A stretch of 9,127 bases of DNA, from positions 1 to 9,127 of the forward strand of contig SSHD01000153.1 of NCBI GenBank assembly GCA_008017255.1. Direction: 5' to 3'. Below are positions 1 to 5,221 of the stretch, piece after piece (the first letter of the stretch is position 1; each line of letters begins with the position of its first letter). The notes below the pieces were generated by a model. The model worked only from the letters and a program-made list of their open reading frames with translations, made no database searches and was not told the origin of the DNA. This DNA is from Acinetobacter sp. (lineage in GTDB: Bacteria > Pseudomonadota > Gammaproteobacteria > Pseudomonadales > Moraxellaceae). The translations under genes were made by a program, and so were the position numbers.

Positions 1-300
1 ACATTCAGCACGGATATTTTGCTGTGCTTGGGGTTTACGAAAAAAATTGATGTTCATATTGCTAGTGACTGCCATCGCAACCAAGCCCAAGCGGCCCATA
101 ATTGCCACATACAACGCCAAATCGGCTATCGCCATGAGGGTTGGACCAGAAACCGTTTGACCAGGGCGTAAATCGTCTTGATCTACCCGATACAATAGGT
201 GCGCCCCATCTGCACTAATATTTTCAATCACAATTTTTTCAACAGCTTGCGGAAACTGTTGCGTTAAAAACTCGGTAATGGCTTGTTTACTACTACTCAT
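1..300 (-). CDS. PaaI-type hotdog-fold thioesterase, partial (3' end beyond window)
   Basis: This is the first 100 codons of a gene that leaves the window on the left, translated by hand from the minus strand. The protein begins MSSSKQAITEFL and carries the segment LRPGQTVSGPTLMAIADLA at about residues 44-62, then NINFFRKP at 83-90. This is the pattern of a 4HBT/PaaI-type hotdog domain: the central helix with an Asp (D60) and the following strand. Such enzymes hydrolyse acyl-CoA or related thioesters in the cytoplasm. The usual PaaI HGG signature before the helix is replaced here by VSGP, so the substrate cannot be guessed. The ATG lies 7 bases after the desaturase stop. Its purine-rich Shine-Dalgarno stretch (AGGGGGAG) overlaps that stop codon, so the two genes are probably co-transcribed and translationally coupled. 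The family is fairly sure; the exact function is not. Confidence 0.85.
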   Translation of the reverse strand, partial: MSSSKQAITEFLTQQFPQAVEKIVIENISADGAHLLYRVDQDDLRPGQTVSGPTLMAIADLALYVAIMGRLGLVAMAVTSNMNINFFRKPQAQQNIRAEC

Positions 301-301
301 A

Positions 302-309
302 CTCCCCCT
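302..309 (-). promoter_or_regulatory. Ribosome binding site of the thioesterase, overlapping the desaturase stop
   Basis: The coding strand reads TAGGGGGAGTATG. The TAG is the desaturase stop and the AGGGGGAG run sits just before the thioesterase ATG, with its AGG part at a normal distance from the start. It fixes the thioesterase start at base 300 and suggests that ribosomes ending on the desaturase can reload on the next gene. Confidence 0.7.
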
Positions 310-1294
310 ACTGTTGCGTCTTATTAGACAGTTCTTTCAACACCTGCCAATAACTCGGTGGTGCATCTACATAACCACGCTCACGCAACATTTGGTGCAT
401 TTTCGGCAATTTAAAATAAGGCACTGCGGCCATTAAATGATGTTCTTTATGAAAATTGACATGAATCGGTGCTACCAAAGCTCGTGCAATATAGCCCGCT
501 TGAGTGGTTCTAGTATTCGTTAAAGCACTGTGGCTCGTCGGCAAACCAGCATGTTCTGCCATAGAGCGAATGCGTAAAAATAACGGAAATGGGGTGAGAT
601 ACGCCAATACCCACAACCCATACAGGTACGCATGTCCAGTTGCCCACAACACGGTGAATAACACCAAGCTGCAAAGAATAGCCGCCGCACTATTTTTAAA
701 AAACGCTTTAGGATAATCCAACCAATGTCGCCCAGTTTGGTCTAGCCAAATGATGTCTTTCGACACGGTCCATTGCATGACTCCTGCATCCATCAACACT
801 CGACCCAACATAAATTTCAGTCCAGTCAGCCCCGAAATATCACGTAAAAATTTCGTCATTAACGATTTTCGGGTAATGGGAAAACCTGCCACCAAAGACA
901 TATCTGGGTCGTCAACAGTTGAGGTTTTACTGTGATGGCGCAGATGATGCGCACGATACTTGTGTAAGTCGTTCCAAATTGGGCGGGCGCAAAACCAATC
1001 GGCAAAATAATCATTTAACCATTTATTTTTAAACAAACTTTGATGCGATGCATCGTGCATTAAAATAGCCAAAGCCAACTGCCGACCAGCTAAAATAATC
1101 AACGCAACAATAGCAATGCCGAACTTGCCCCAAGTGGGTAAATAGCCCCAACTGGTGGCGACAATGGCAAAAGTAGCGCCAATAACACCCCAAGTCGATA
1201 ACACTGCCCAAGCGCCATGTAAGTCAGACTTGGCAGTGAGCTCGCTAATCTCTTGTCGGGTAAACAAATCGCTAATGGCTGTACGTGCATTCAT
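308..1294 (-). CDS. Membrane fatty acid desaturase family protein (three-histidine-box di-iron enzyme)
   Basis: The 328-residue product is an integral membrane protein with the three histidine boxes of the membrane fatty-acid desaturase/hydroxylase superfamily: HDASH (H80, H84), HHLRHH (residues 116-121) and NFHKEHH (H282, H285, H286). Together these supply the eight His ligands expected for a di-iron centre. Hydrophobic stretches occur near residues 28-48, 57-79, 203-220 and 223-240, giving the usual layout of two hairpins with the boxes on the cytoplasmic face. The segment RIRSMAEHAG (about 241-250) is another conserved-looking polar patch. The family uses O2 and an electron donor to introduce a double bond (or hydroxyl) into acyl chains; which lipid and which carbon cannot be read here. 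No fused redox domain is present, so electrons must come from a separate partner. The ATG is preceded by AGGGA at a 6-base spacing. The gene is the first of a pair with the hotdog thioesterase and has its own AT-rich upstream region. It appears intact. Confidence 0.92.
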   Translation of the reverse strand: MNARTAISDLFTRQEISELTAKSDLHGAWAVLSTWGVIGATFAIVATSWGYLPTWGKFGIAIVALIILAGRQLALAILMHDASHQSLFKNKWLNDYFADWFCARPIWNDLHKYRAHHLRHHSKTSTVDDPDMSLVAGFPITRKSLMTKFLRDISGLTGLKFMLGRVLMDAGVMQWTVSKDIIWLDQTGRHWLDYPKAFFKNSAAAILCSLVLFTVLWATGHAYLYGLWVLAYLTPFPLFLRIRSMAEHAGLPTSHSALTNTRTTQAGYIARALVAPIHVNFHKEHHLMAAVPYFKLPKMHQMLRERGYVDAPPSYWQVLKELSNKTQQ

Positions 1295-1300
1295 GCGCTG

Positions 1301-1306
1301 TCCCTA
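1301..1306 (-). promoter_or_regulatory. Ribosome binding site of the desaturase
   Basis: The coding strand reads TAGGGA, then six bases (CAGCGC), then ATG. This is a good Shine-Dalgarno match at standard spacing and supports the start at base 1294. Confidence 0.75.
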
Positions 1307-1318
1307 CTTTGTTCTATT

Positions 1319-1330
1319 TGTAAAATTACA
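1319..1330. repeat. Perfect inverted repeat TGTAAAATTACA in the desaturase leader (candidate operator)
   Basis: TGTAA and TTACA are separated by two bases. The site lies between the predicted promoter -10 element and the desaturase ribosome binding site, a position where a bound dimeric repressor would block transcription. Two related arrangements occur in the same gap: TGTA-N11-TACA at 1356-1374 and TGTAA-N7-TTACA at 1403-1419. The region is AT-rich, so chance is possible. No binding protein can be assigned from sequence. Confidence 0.35.
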
Positions 1331-1339
1331 CAATTAATA

Positions 1340-1367
1340 GTTATATTATAAAACATGTAATATTCAA
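1340..1367 (-). promoter_or_regulatory. Candidate sigma-70-type promoter of the desaturase-thioesterase pair
   Basis: On the minus strand, TTGAAT (1367-1362) is followed after 16 bases by TATAAC (1345-1340). An overlapping alternative is TTGTAC (1375-1370), 19 bases and a perfect TATAAT (1350-1345). Either would start transcription about 35-40 bases before the desaturase ATG. The call rests on motif match and position only, in a very AT-rich gap where such matches are common. Confidence 0.45.
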
Positions 1368-1402
1368 ATGTACAAATTATAATGAACTTTTTTTATCTTG
1401 TT

Positions 1403-1419
1403 TGTAATTTAATTTTACA
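1403..1419. repeat. Inverted repeat TGTAA-N7-TTACA overlapping the end of the split regulator gene
   Basis: The right arm TTACA (1415-1419) includes the stop codon of the C-terminal regulator fragment. The left arm TGTAA is at 1403-1407. It carries the same arms as the perfect repeat at 1319-1330, about 85 bases away on the other side of the predicted desaturase promoter. This is a candidate distal operator, weak on its own. Confidence 0.3.
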
Positions 1420-1642
1420 GTACCGCACCATCATAAAATTTGCTCCACAGCGCTAAACCCATTTGGTCGAGCTGCAACACACTTAAAGCGAATTGTTCGC
1501 GCAGTTGTACGTCTACAAAACCTTGTGGCAACAAAGGGTCATTCATCAATTGTGCAATGGTTTGTCGGCCAAGTACTAACGACTCTTTTGCTGCATCGTC
1601 TAGGCTTAATTGTTCAACAGTCACTAACCACTGCTGAATCAT
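1415..1642 (-). CDS. C-terminal fragment of the PaaX-family regulator
   Basis: This 75-codon open stretch starts with an ATG immediately after the in-frame TAA of the upstream half. It contains MNDPLLPQGF (about residues 33-42), which matches the DPLLP signature near the C-terminus of PaaX-type regulators, and ends LWSKFYDGAVL. It has no DNA-binding region. No Shine-Dalgarno sequence precedes its ATG, so it could be made only by reinitiation at TAAATG or by stop-codon read-through. It is best read as the downstream half of a broken gene and not as an independent small protein. Confidence 0.6.
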   Translation of the reverse strand: MIQQWLVTVEQLSLDDAAKESLVLGRQTIAQLMNDPLLPQGFVDVQLREQFALSVLQLDQMGLALWSKFYDGAVL

Positions 1643-1657
1643 TTAACTATATTTAAC
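1641..1657. repeat. Short direct repeat ATTTAAC x2 (10-base offset) at the regulator's premature stop
   Basis: ATTTAAC occurs at 1641-1647 and again at 1651-1657 (GTTAAAT twice on the coding strand). The premature TAA lies inside the first copy. Such short repeats are typical slippage sites, which gives a plausible origin for the lesion. Confidence 0.6.
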
Positions 1658-2212
1658 ATAGTTTTGGTTCAATTGTTGCGTTGGCCATAAGTTTGGAATT
1701 TGCGCTAAAGTTGTAGCATCCCAATGGCCAATCAGGCTCATTTTGGCATTTGGCTCTAAGCCAGAGACTTGCAGTTGAGCAAATAAATCATCAAAAGAAA
1801 GTGCCAAATTATCTGGTCGTATATAAATACCTTGTTCTAATTCTTTAAAACCAAAATGCTTTAAGGCACGTTCACGTCGATGCAACGCACTACGATCTAC
1901 CCGCCCCAATGCACCCGTATACACTGCCAAATATTGTTGTGTCCATGCTTTGGTTTGTTTAATGCCTTGTTTGCGGTTCAGCATTACATCGGCCCATTCG
2001 TGGGCTTGCAGGGTAAATTGATACACACCACGTTCAATCGCTTCAATCACGCCATCGTTGGACAAGCGCATGACCGCAACTCGAATACTATTTTCATTAA
2101 TTTTAAATAGTTTAGCGGCAATAATAATGTGTTTAATGCAGATCGCGCGGCCTTGTAAACCTAACAATAAATCAACGATTAAATCGCGAGCATTCATCTT
2201 TTTCATTGTCAT
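1643..2212 (-). CDS. N-terminal fragment of the PaaX-family regulator (winged HTH and central domain)
   Basis: This is the upstream half of the interrupted regulator, 189 residues from the ATG at 2212, ending in NQNYVKYS before TAA. It keeps the complete winged-helix DNA-binding region and most of the central domain but lacks the C-terminal domain. If expressed alone it could still bind DNA, possibly without ligand response; this is inference. A longer frame reaches a GTG at 2311, but that start lies inside the stem-loop after lpxA and would add an unrelated hydrophobic stretch, so it was not used. Confidence 0.65.
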   Translation of the reverse strand: MTMKKMNARDLIVDLLLGLQGRAICIKHIIIAAKLFKINENSIRVAVMRLSNDGVIEAIERGVYQFTLQAHEWADVMLNRKQGIKQTKAWTQQYLAVYTGALGRVDRSALHRRERALKHFGFKELEQGIYIRPDNLALSFDDLFAQLQVSGLEPNAKMSLIGHWDATTLAQIPNLWPTQQLNQNYVKYS

Positions 2213-2288
2213 TTTTTTAACTAAGCCATTGTAAATATGCAATATTAAATTTAAAAAATAGTCACTAAAAGTTATATGTTTTAAATAC

Positions 2289-2318
2289 ACAGCAAGCAAG
2301 ATTGCACTCACTTGCTGT
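2289..2318 (-). terminator. Stem-loop after lpxA, possible end of the envelope operon
   Basis: ACAGCAAG (2289-2296) and CTTGCTGT (2311-2318) form a perfect 8-base stem. The 14-base loop can itself fold (GCAA/TTGC). It begins 9 bases after the lpxA stop. On the minus strand it is followed by GTATTTAAAA, not a clear T-run, so it is a weak intrinsic terminator. It could instead be an mRNA-stabilising or attenuating hairpin. On the plus strand it is followed by TGTTTTACTT, but no gene converges from that side. Confidence 0.45.
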
Positions 2319-2326
2319 TGTTTTAC

Positions 2327-3115
2327 TTAACGCACAATACCGCGCGTCGACTGCTCTAGGGAATCAATCAACAATTGTGCTTCAACTGTATTCGTTAATA
2401 TTTCAGCGCGAATTTGTTCAATCGCCTGAGTCGTGGTTAAGCCCGCTTTATAAATTAATTTATACGCTGCTCTTAACGCTTGAATGGTTTCTTTGCTCCA
2501 CCCTTTGCGGCGCATACCTTCAATATTTAAACCATGCGCTTGAGCCGGATTGCCCGAAACCATCACATAAGCAGGCACGTCTTTTAAAATTAACGCGGCA
2601 CCGCCAATTAAGCTGTAAGAATCAATACGGCAAAATTGATGAATTCCAGCATTGCCACCGACAATAATGTGGTTCCCCACATGTACATGCCCTGCAATAC
2701 CAACATTATTGGCAAAAATATTATGGTCGCCAATCACACAATCATGTGCGATATGGGTGTTGACCATAAATAAGTTATCACTGCCAATTTTAGTCAAAGC
2801 TTTGTCCTGCACCGTACCTCTGTGCAAAGTACAGTGCTCACGAATAGAGTTGTTATCGCCTATTTCCAGCCAAGTTTCTTCGCCATTATATTTTAGGTCT
2901 TGGCAAATTTCCCCGACACTCGCAAACTGAAAAATATCATTATTTTTACCAATACGGCTAAAACCACCAATCACCACATGGCTGTGCAATTTGGTTCCTG
3001 CATCAATACTGACGTTTGGACCAACAATACAATACGGACCAATGTGCACATCGTCAGCAATCTGTGCCGATGGATCAATTATTGCGGTCGGGTGAATTAA
3101 ATTTTGTTTACTCAT
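2327..3115 (-). CDS. lpxA: Acyl-[ACP]-UDP-N-acetylglucosamine O-acyltransferase LpxA
   Basis: LpxA carries out the first step of lipid A synthesis in the cytoplasm, moving a 3-hydroxyacyl chain from ACP to the 3-OH of UDP-GlcNAc. The 262-residue protein has the usual length. Residues about 5-185 are hexapeptide repeats forming a left-handed beta-helix (IHPTAIIDPSAQIADDVHIG and onward). The catalytic His is H124 in NTHIAHDC, equivalent to E. coli H125. The C-terminal helical domain includes NIEGMRRKGWS and RAAYKLIYKAGL, and the protein ends STRGIVR. G172 (in LIGG) aligns with E. coli G173, the acyl-chain ruler residue, so a bulky ruler like the Met of Pseudomonas is absent and a chain longer than C10 is expected. 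The ATG overlaps the fabZ stop by 4 bases (ATGA), a coupling arrangement. It is the last gene of the operon. Confidence 0.98.
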   Translation of the reverse strand: MSKQNLIHPTAIIDPSAQIADDVHIGPYCIVGPNVSIDAGTKLHSHVVIGGFSRIGKNNDIFQFASVGEICQDLKYNGEETWLEIGDNNSIREHCTLHRGTVQDKALTKIGSDNLFMVNTHIAHDCVIGDHNIFANNVGIAGHVHVGNHIIVGGNAGIHQFCRIDSYSLIGGAALILKDVPAYVMVSGNPAQAHGLNIEGMRRKGWSKETIQALRAAYKLIYKAGLTTTQAIEQIRAEILTNTVEAQLLIDSLEQSTRGIVR

Positions 3116-3597
3116 TGTTTCTCTATTATTTGGTGGGAAATCATGACTTCTGCACTCGCAACAACCATACCGTCAACACTCGCCGTACAATTGTACTTGT
3201 AAATGCCTCTCTTTTGCATCATAAGTTCAGCTTTTAAAATTAACTGATCACCTGGTACAACTTTTCTTTTAAATCTAATTCTTTCTGCGCCAGCAAATAA
3301 AAATATTACACCATCGCTAGGTTTTTGATTATTTAGAATAAAAGCAAAAATACCAGCGACTTGTGCCAATGCCTCAATCAGCATAACACCAGGCATAATA
3401 GGCAAATCAGGAAAGTGCCCTTGAAAAAACTCTTCGTTAATCGAAACGTTTTTATAACCGGTAATGCTTTGTTCAGTCACCTCAGTGACACGATCCACCA
3501 ATAAAAATGGATAACGATGCGGTAAATATTCACGAATCGTTTGAATATTCATGGGTAATTTTGGCATTAAAAATGCGGGAGAGGTTGACTCAGTCAT
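3112..3597 (-). CDS. fabZ: 3-hydroxyacyl-[ACP] dehydratase FabZ
   Basis: FabZ dehydrates 3-hydroxyacyl-ACP to trans-2-enoyl-ACP in each fatty-acid elongation cycle and competes with LpxA and LpxD for 3-hydroxyacyl-ACP. The 161-residue product has a hotdog fold with LPHRYPFLLVDRV (25-37), the catalytic His in FFQGHFP (H61) and the catalytic Glu in MLIEALAQ (E75). The frame extends upstream to a TTG at 3633 inside lpxD, but the ATG at 3597 gives MTESTSPAF, which matches the N-terminus I recall for Acinetobacter FabZ. Neither start has a good Shine-Dalgarno sequence. With the lpxD stop only 7 bases upstream, translation is probably coupled. Internal ATGs at 3567 and 3552 are also possible. The family is certain; the exact start is moderately sure. 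Confidence 0.96.
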   Translation of the reverse strand: MTESTSPAFLMPKLPMNIQTIREYLPHRYPFLLVDRVTEVTEQSITGYKNVSINEEFFQGHFPDLPIMPGVMLIEALAQVAGIFAFILNNQKPSDGVIFLFAGAERIRFKRKVVPGDQLILKAELMMQKRGIYKYNCTASVDGMVVASAEVMISHQIIEKQ

Positions 3598-3604
3598 AAG
3601 AAAA

Positions 3605-4675
3605 TTATTTACGTAGCTTAAGGGAAGATTCAATAGTTTCTAATCGAGCGTGTATATGATCTAGTTTTTTACTCAGCTGCGTCAATGGCACTTCTGCTAA
3701 TTGTCGTAAACGAACGATGGTTTTTTTCCAATGACTATTTTCGAACAAACCTATGCCCGAAGAATAAGTGCCAGCTTCAGTCACATTTTTAGTCACCATA
3801 GACATCGCAGTAAAAGTCACATTATCGGTAATGATTAAATGTCCAGACACACCACAAGCCCCGCCCAAAATACAATTTTTACCTATTCGAGTACTGCCTG
3901 CAATGCCACAAGTCGCAGCAATTGCGGTGTTTTGACCAATATGTACGTTATGAGCAATTTGCACCAAATTATCAATAATCACGCCATCTTCAATAATGGT
4001 GTCATCCAACGCACCCCGATCAATACTACAATTTGACCCAATACGTACATCATTGCCAATCTGTACCGAGCCTAATTGCGCAATGCGATGCCATTTACCT
4101 GCATAGGGCGCAAAACCGAAACCCTCACTGCCAATGACCGTATTGGCATGAATCCGCACTCGATCTTTTAGCTGCGCTGCGCCCGTGATACATACATGCG
4201 ACTCGATATAACAGTCTTGTCCAATCTGCACGTCAGCATCTATATGTGCATGCGCTTGAATAACCGTATTGCGTCCAATCACGCAATTTTCGCCAATCAC
4301 GACATGATGTCCAATATACACATCGGCGGCAATTTGCGCAGAGGGATGAATTTGCGCTGTGGTTTCGATACTTTTTTGCGTGAGCTTAGTTTCAAACAAA
4401 TGCGTTAAAGTGGCAAATGCTAGGTAAGGATTATCCACTACGATAAAGTTGTGTTTACTGCTCAGTTGTTGCTTGAGTGCCGCAGTCACAATATATGCAC
4501 CGGCATGACTAGCTTCGGCTTGTGCCAGATATTTATCGCCATTTACAAAGCAAATATGCGAACTTTGCGCATGCTCTAAACTGGCTAAATTTGTAATTTG
4601 AAAATCTTTATCAGCAAAAAGCTCACCTTGAACAAGGTGAGCAATTTCTTCTAAACGGTAACTACGTCTATTCAT
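3605..4675 (-). CDS. lpxD: UDP-3-O-acylglucosamine N-acyltransferase LpxD
   Basis: LpxD performs the third step of lipid A synthesis, adding a second 3-hydroxyacyl chain from ACP to the amino group of UDP-3-O-acyl-glucosamine. The protein has 356 residues, slightly longer than the E. coli enzyme. Residues about 1-100 form the uridine-binding domain (with [10 protein letters not shown] and [11 protein letters not shown]). Residues about 105-310 are hexapeptide repeats of a left-handed beta-helix, and the tail from about 315 is helical ([14 protein letters not shown]). The catalytic His is H242 in [10 protein letters not shown]; a second conserved His is H279 in [23 protein letters not shown] near 305-319 corresponds to the conserved SSGIPL.....W segment before the C-terminal helix. 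The ATG is 3 bases from the skp stop and lacks a clear Shine-Dalgarno sequence, so coupling to skp translation is likely. Confidence 0.98.
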   Translation of the reverse strand: MNRRSYRLEEIAHLVQGELFADKDFQITNLASLEHAQSSHICFVNGDKYLAQAEASHAGAYIVTAALKQQLSSKHNFIVVDNPYLAFATLTHLFETKLTQKSIETTAQIHPSAQIAADVYIGHHVVIGENCVIGRNTVIQAHAHIDADVQIGQDCYIESHVCITGAAQLKDRVRIHANTVIGSEGFGFAPYAGKWHRIAQLGSVQIGNDVRIGSNCSIDRGALDDTIIEDGVIIDNLVQIAHNVHIGQNTAIAATCGIAGSTRIGKNCILGGACGVSGHLIITDNVTFTAMSMVTKNVTEAGTYSSGIGLFENSHWKKTIVRLRQLAEVPLTQLSKKLDHIHARLETIESSLKLRK

Positions 4676-4678
4676 TGA

Positions 4679-5167
4679 TTATTTCATTGCATTAATCTTT
4701 TGAATCATTTTATCAGTTAAATCGTACTGTGCGTCAGATGCAATCACAGTATTTTTATTTAAGATAAAATCGACGTTATTTTCTTTACGCAATTGCTCGG
4801 CTGCTTGTTTTAAGCGCGTTTCAAACACGTTATTTGACGCTTGAATGCTCGACTGTACTTTGGCTTGCAAACCTTGTTGAGTGGTCGTAAATTCATTGAC
4901 CTTGGCTTGGAATTGCGCCGAAAGTTTTTGCAAGTCACCTTGGTTTGCAGACTGTGCACGTTGCTGCAAACTTTCAATTTCTTTATTTAACTGTTCAAGT
5001 TTAGTCGAGGTCGGTTTAATCGACTGGGTTAAACTGGCATTTTGTTGCTTTAAATAGGTGCTGTTTTCAACCACTTTGGCTAAATCAACCACCGCCAAGC
5101 CCGCTGCATTGCCTAGCGTAGAAACCGTTAAACCCAAACCCAACATCAGCATTGTTAATGTTTTCAT
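4679..5167 (-). CDS. skp: Periplasmic OmpH/Skp-family outer-membrane protein chaperone
   Basis: The 162-residue protein begins with a signal peptide (MKTLTMLMLGLGLTVSTLGNAA, cleavage near residue 22), followed by GLAVVDLAKVV, the first strand typical of OmpH/Skp. Residues about 35-130 are Gln-, Lys- and Ser-rich helix, the long coiled-coil tentacles that hold unfolded outer-membrane proteins as a trimer in the periplasm. The C-terminus NVDFILNKNTVIASDAQYDLTDKMI returns to the small body domain. The position between bamA and lpxD is the conserved one. The frame extends upstream to a TTG at 5206, but the ATG at 5167 is preferred: AAAGGA precedes it at 7 bases and it places the signal peptide exactly at the N-terminus. 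No defect is seen. Confidence 0.95.
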   Translation of the reverse strand: MKTLTMLMLGLGLTVSTLGNAAGLAVVDLAKVVENSTYLKQQNASLTQSIKPTSTKLEQLNKEIESLQQRAQSANQGDLQKLSAQFQAKVNEFTTTQQGLQAKVQSSIQASNNVFETRLKQAAEQLRKENNVDFILNKNTVIASDAQYDLTDKMIQKINAMK

Positions 5168-5174
5168 TATTGCA

Positions 5175-5180
5175 TCCTTT
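5175..5180 (-). promoter_or_regulatory. Ribosome binding site that fixes the skp start
   Basis: The coding strand carries AAAGGA, seven bases before the ATG at 5167. A TTG start at 5206 would leave this site inside the coding region and bury the signal peptide, so the shorter protein is preferred. Confidence 0.8.
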
Positions 5181-5221
5181 ATTTCTGTTGCAGTATTAAA
5201 ACTCAATCGAGTCGCCCTTCA

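Larger units (their letters stand above)
1415..2212 (-). pseudogene. PaaX-family transcriptional regulator interrupted by one in-frame stop
   Basis: Read through the TAA at 1643-1645, this locus encodes about 265 residues, near the usual size of PaaX-like regulators. The N-terminal winged-helix region (about residues 24-65) includes ENSIRVAVMRLSNDGVIEA, the recognition-helix pattern of PaaX proteins. The middle has TQQYLAVYTG (91-100) and HFGFKELEQGIYIRPDNL (119-136), matching the PaaX central domain with its GF..L..G and RPDNL motifs. After the stop, the same frame continues into the C-terminal domain with DPLLP. PaaX itself represses phenylacetate catabolism in response to phenylacetyl-CoA, but the ligand and targets of this relative are unknown and no phenylacetate genes are in view. 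The gene lies between the lipid A operon and the desaturase. The start is uncertain: ATGs at 2212, 2206 and 2197 are in frame and none has a clear ribosome binding site. The stop may be a real mutation or a sequence error. Confidence 0.75.

Noticed and set aside
504..935. Plus-strand open stretches inside the desaturase gene, and similar ones opposite bamA, lpxD, lpxA and rseP.
   Set aside because: They are short, lie antisense to strongly conserved genes, have no recognisable domains, and follow from the codon pattern of the real genes.
2213..2288. Possible promoter for the regulator gene in the AT-rich stretch after the stem-loop.
   Set aside because: Several TA-rich hexamers are present but no -35/-10 pair with acceptable spacing stands out, so it is not listed as a feature.
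2213..2311. GTG start at 2311 extending the regulator by 33 residues.
   Set aside because: The extension is a hydrophobic, AT-rich translation overlapping the stem-loop after lpxA and has no counterpart in PaaX regulators. The winged-helix region begins properly near the ATGs at 2197-2212.
110..3115. Apparent internal repeats in LpxA and LpxD and other periodic motifs across the window, considered as CRISPR-like or tandem DNA repeats.
   Set aside because: The periodicity in LpxA and LpxD is the hexapeptide repeat of the left-handed beta-helix at protein level. The DNA is not repeated with regular spacers.
3633..3633. Upstream TTG start for fabZ inside lpxD, giving 173 residues.
   Set aside because: It is a rare start codon without a Shine-Dalgarno sequence and would overlap lpxD by 29 bases. 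The ATG at 3597 agrees with the N-terminus recalled for Acinetobacter FabZ.
5206..5206. Upstream TTG start for skp, giving a 175-residue protein.
   Set aside because: It would place thirteen residues before a clean signal peptide and leave the AAAGGA ribosome binding site inside the coding region. The ATG at 5167 is better.
5201..5214. Small inverted repeat ACTC-N4-GAGT followed by TTTT on the coding strand between bamA and skp, considered as a terminator.
   Set aside because: The stem is only four base pairs, too weak for termination, and skp belongs to the same operon.
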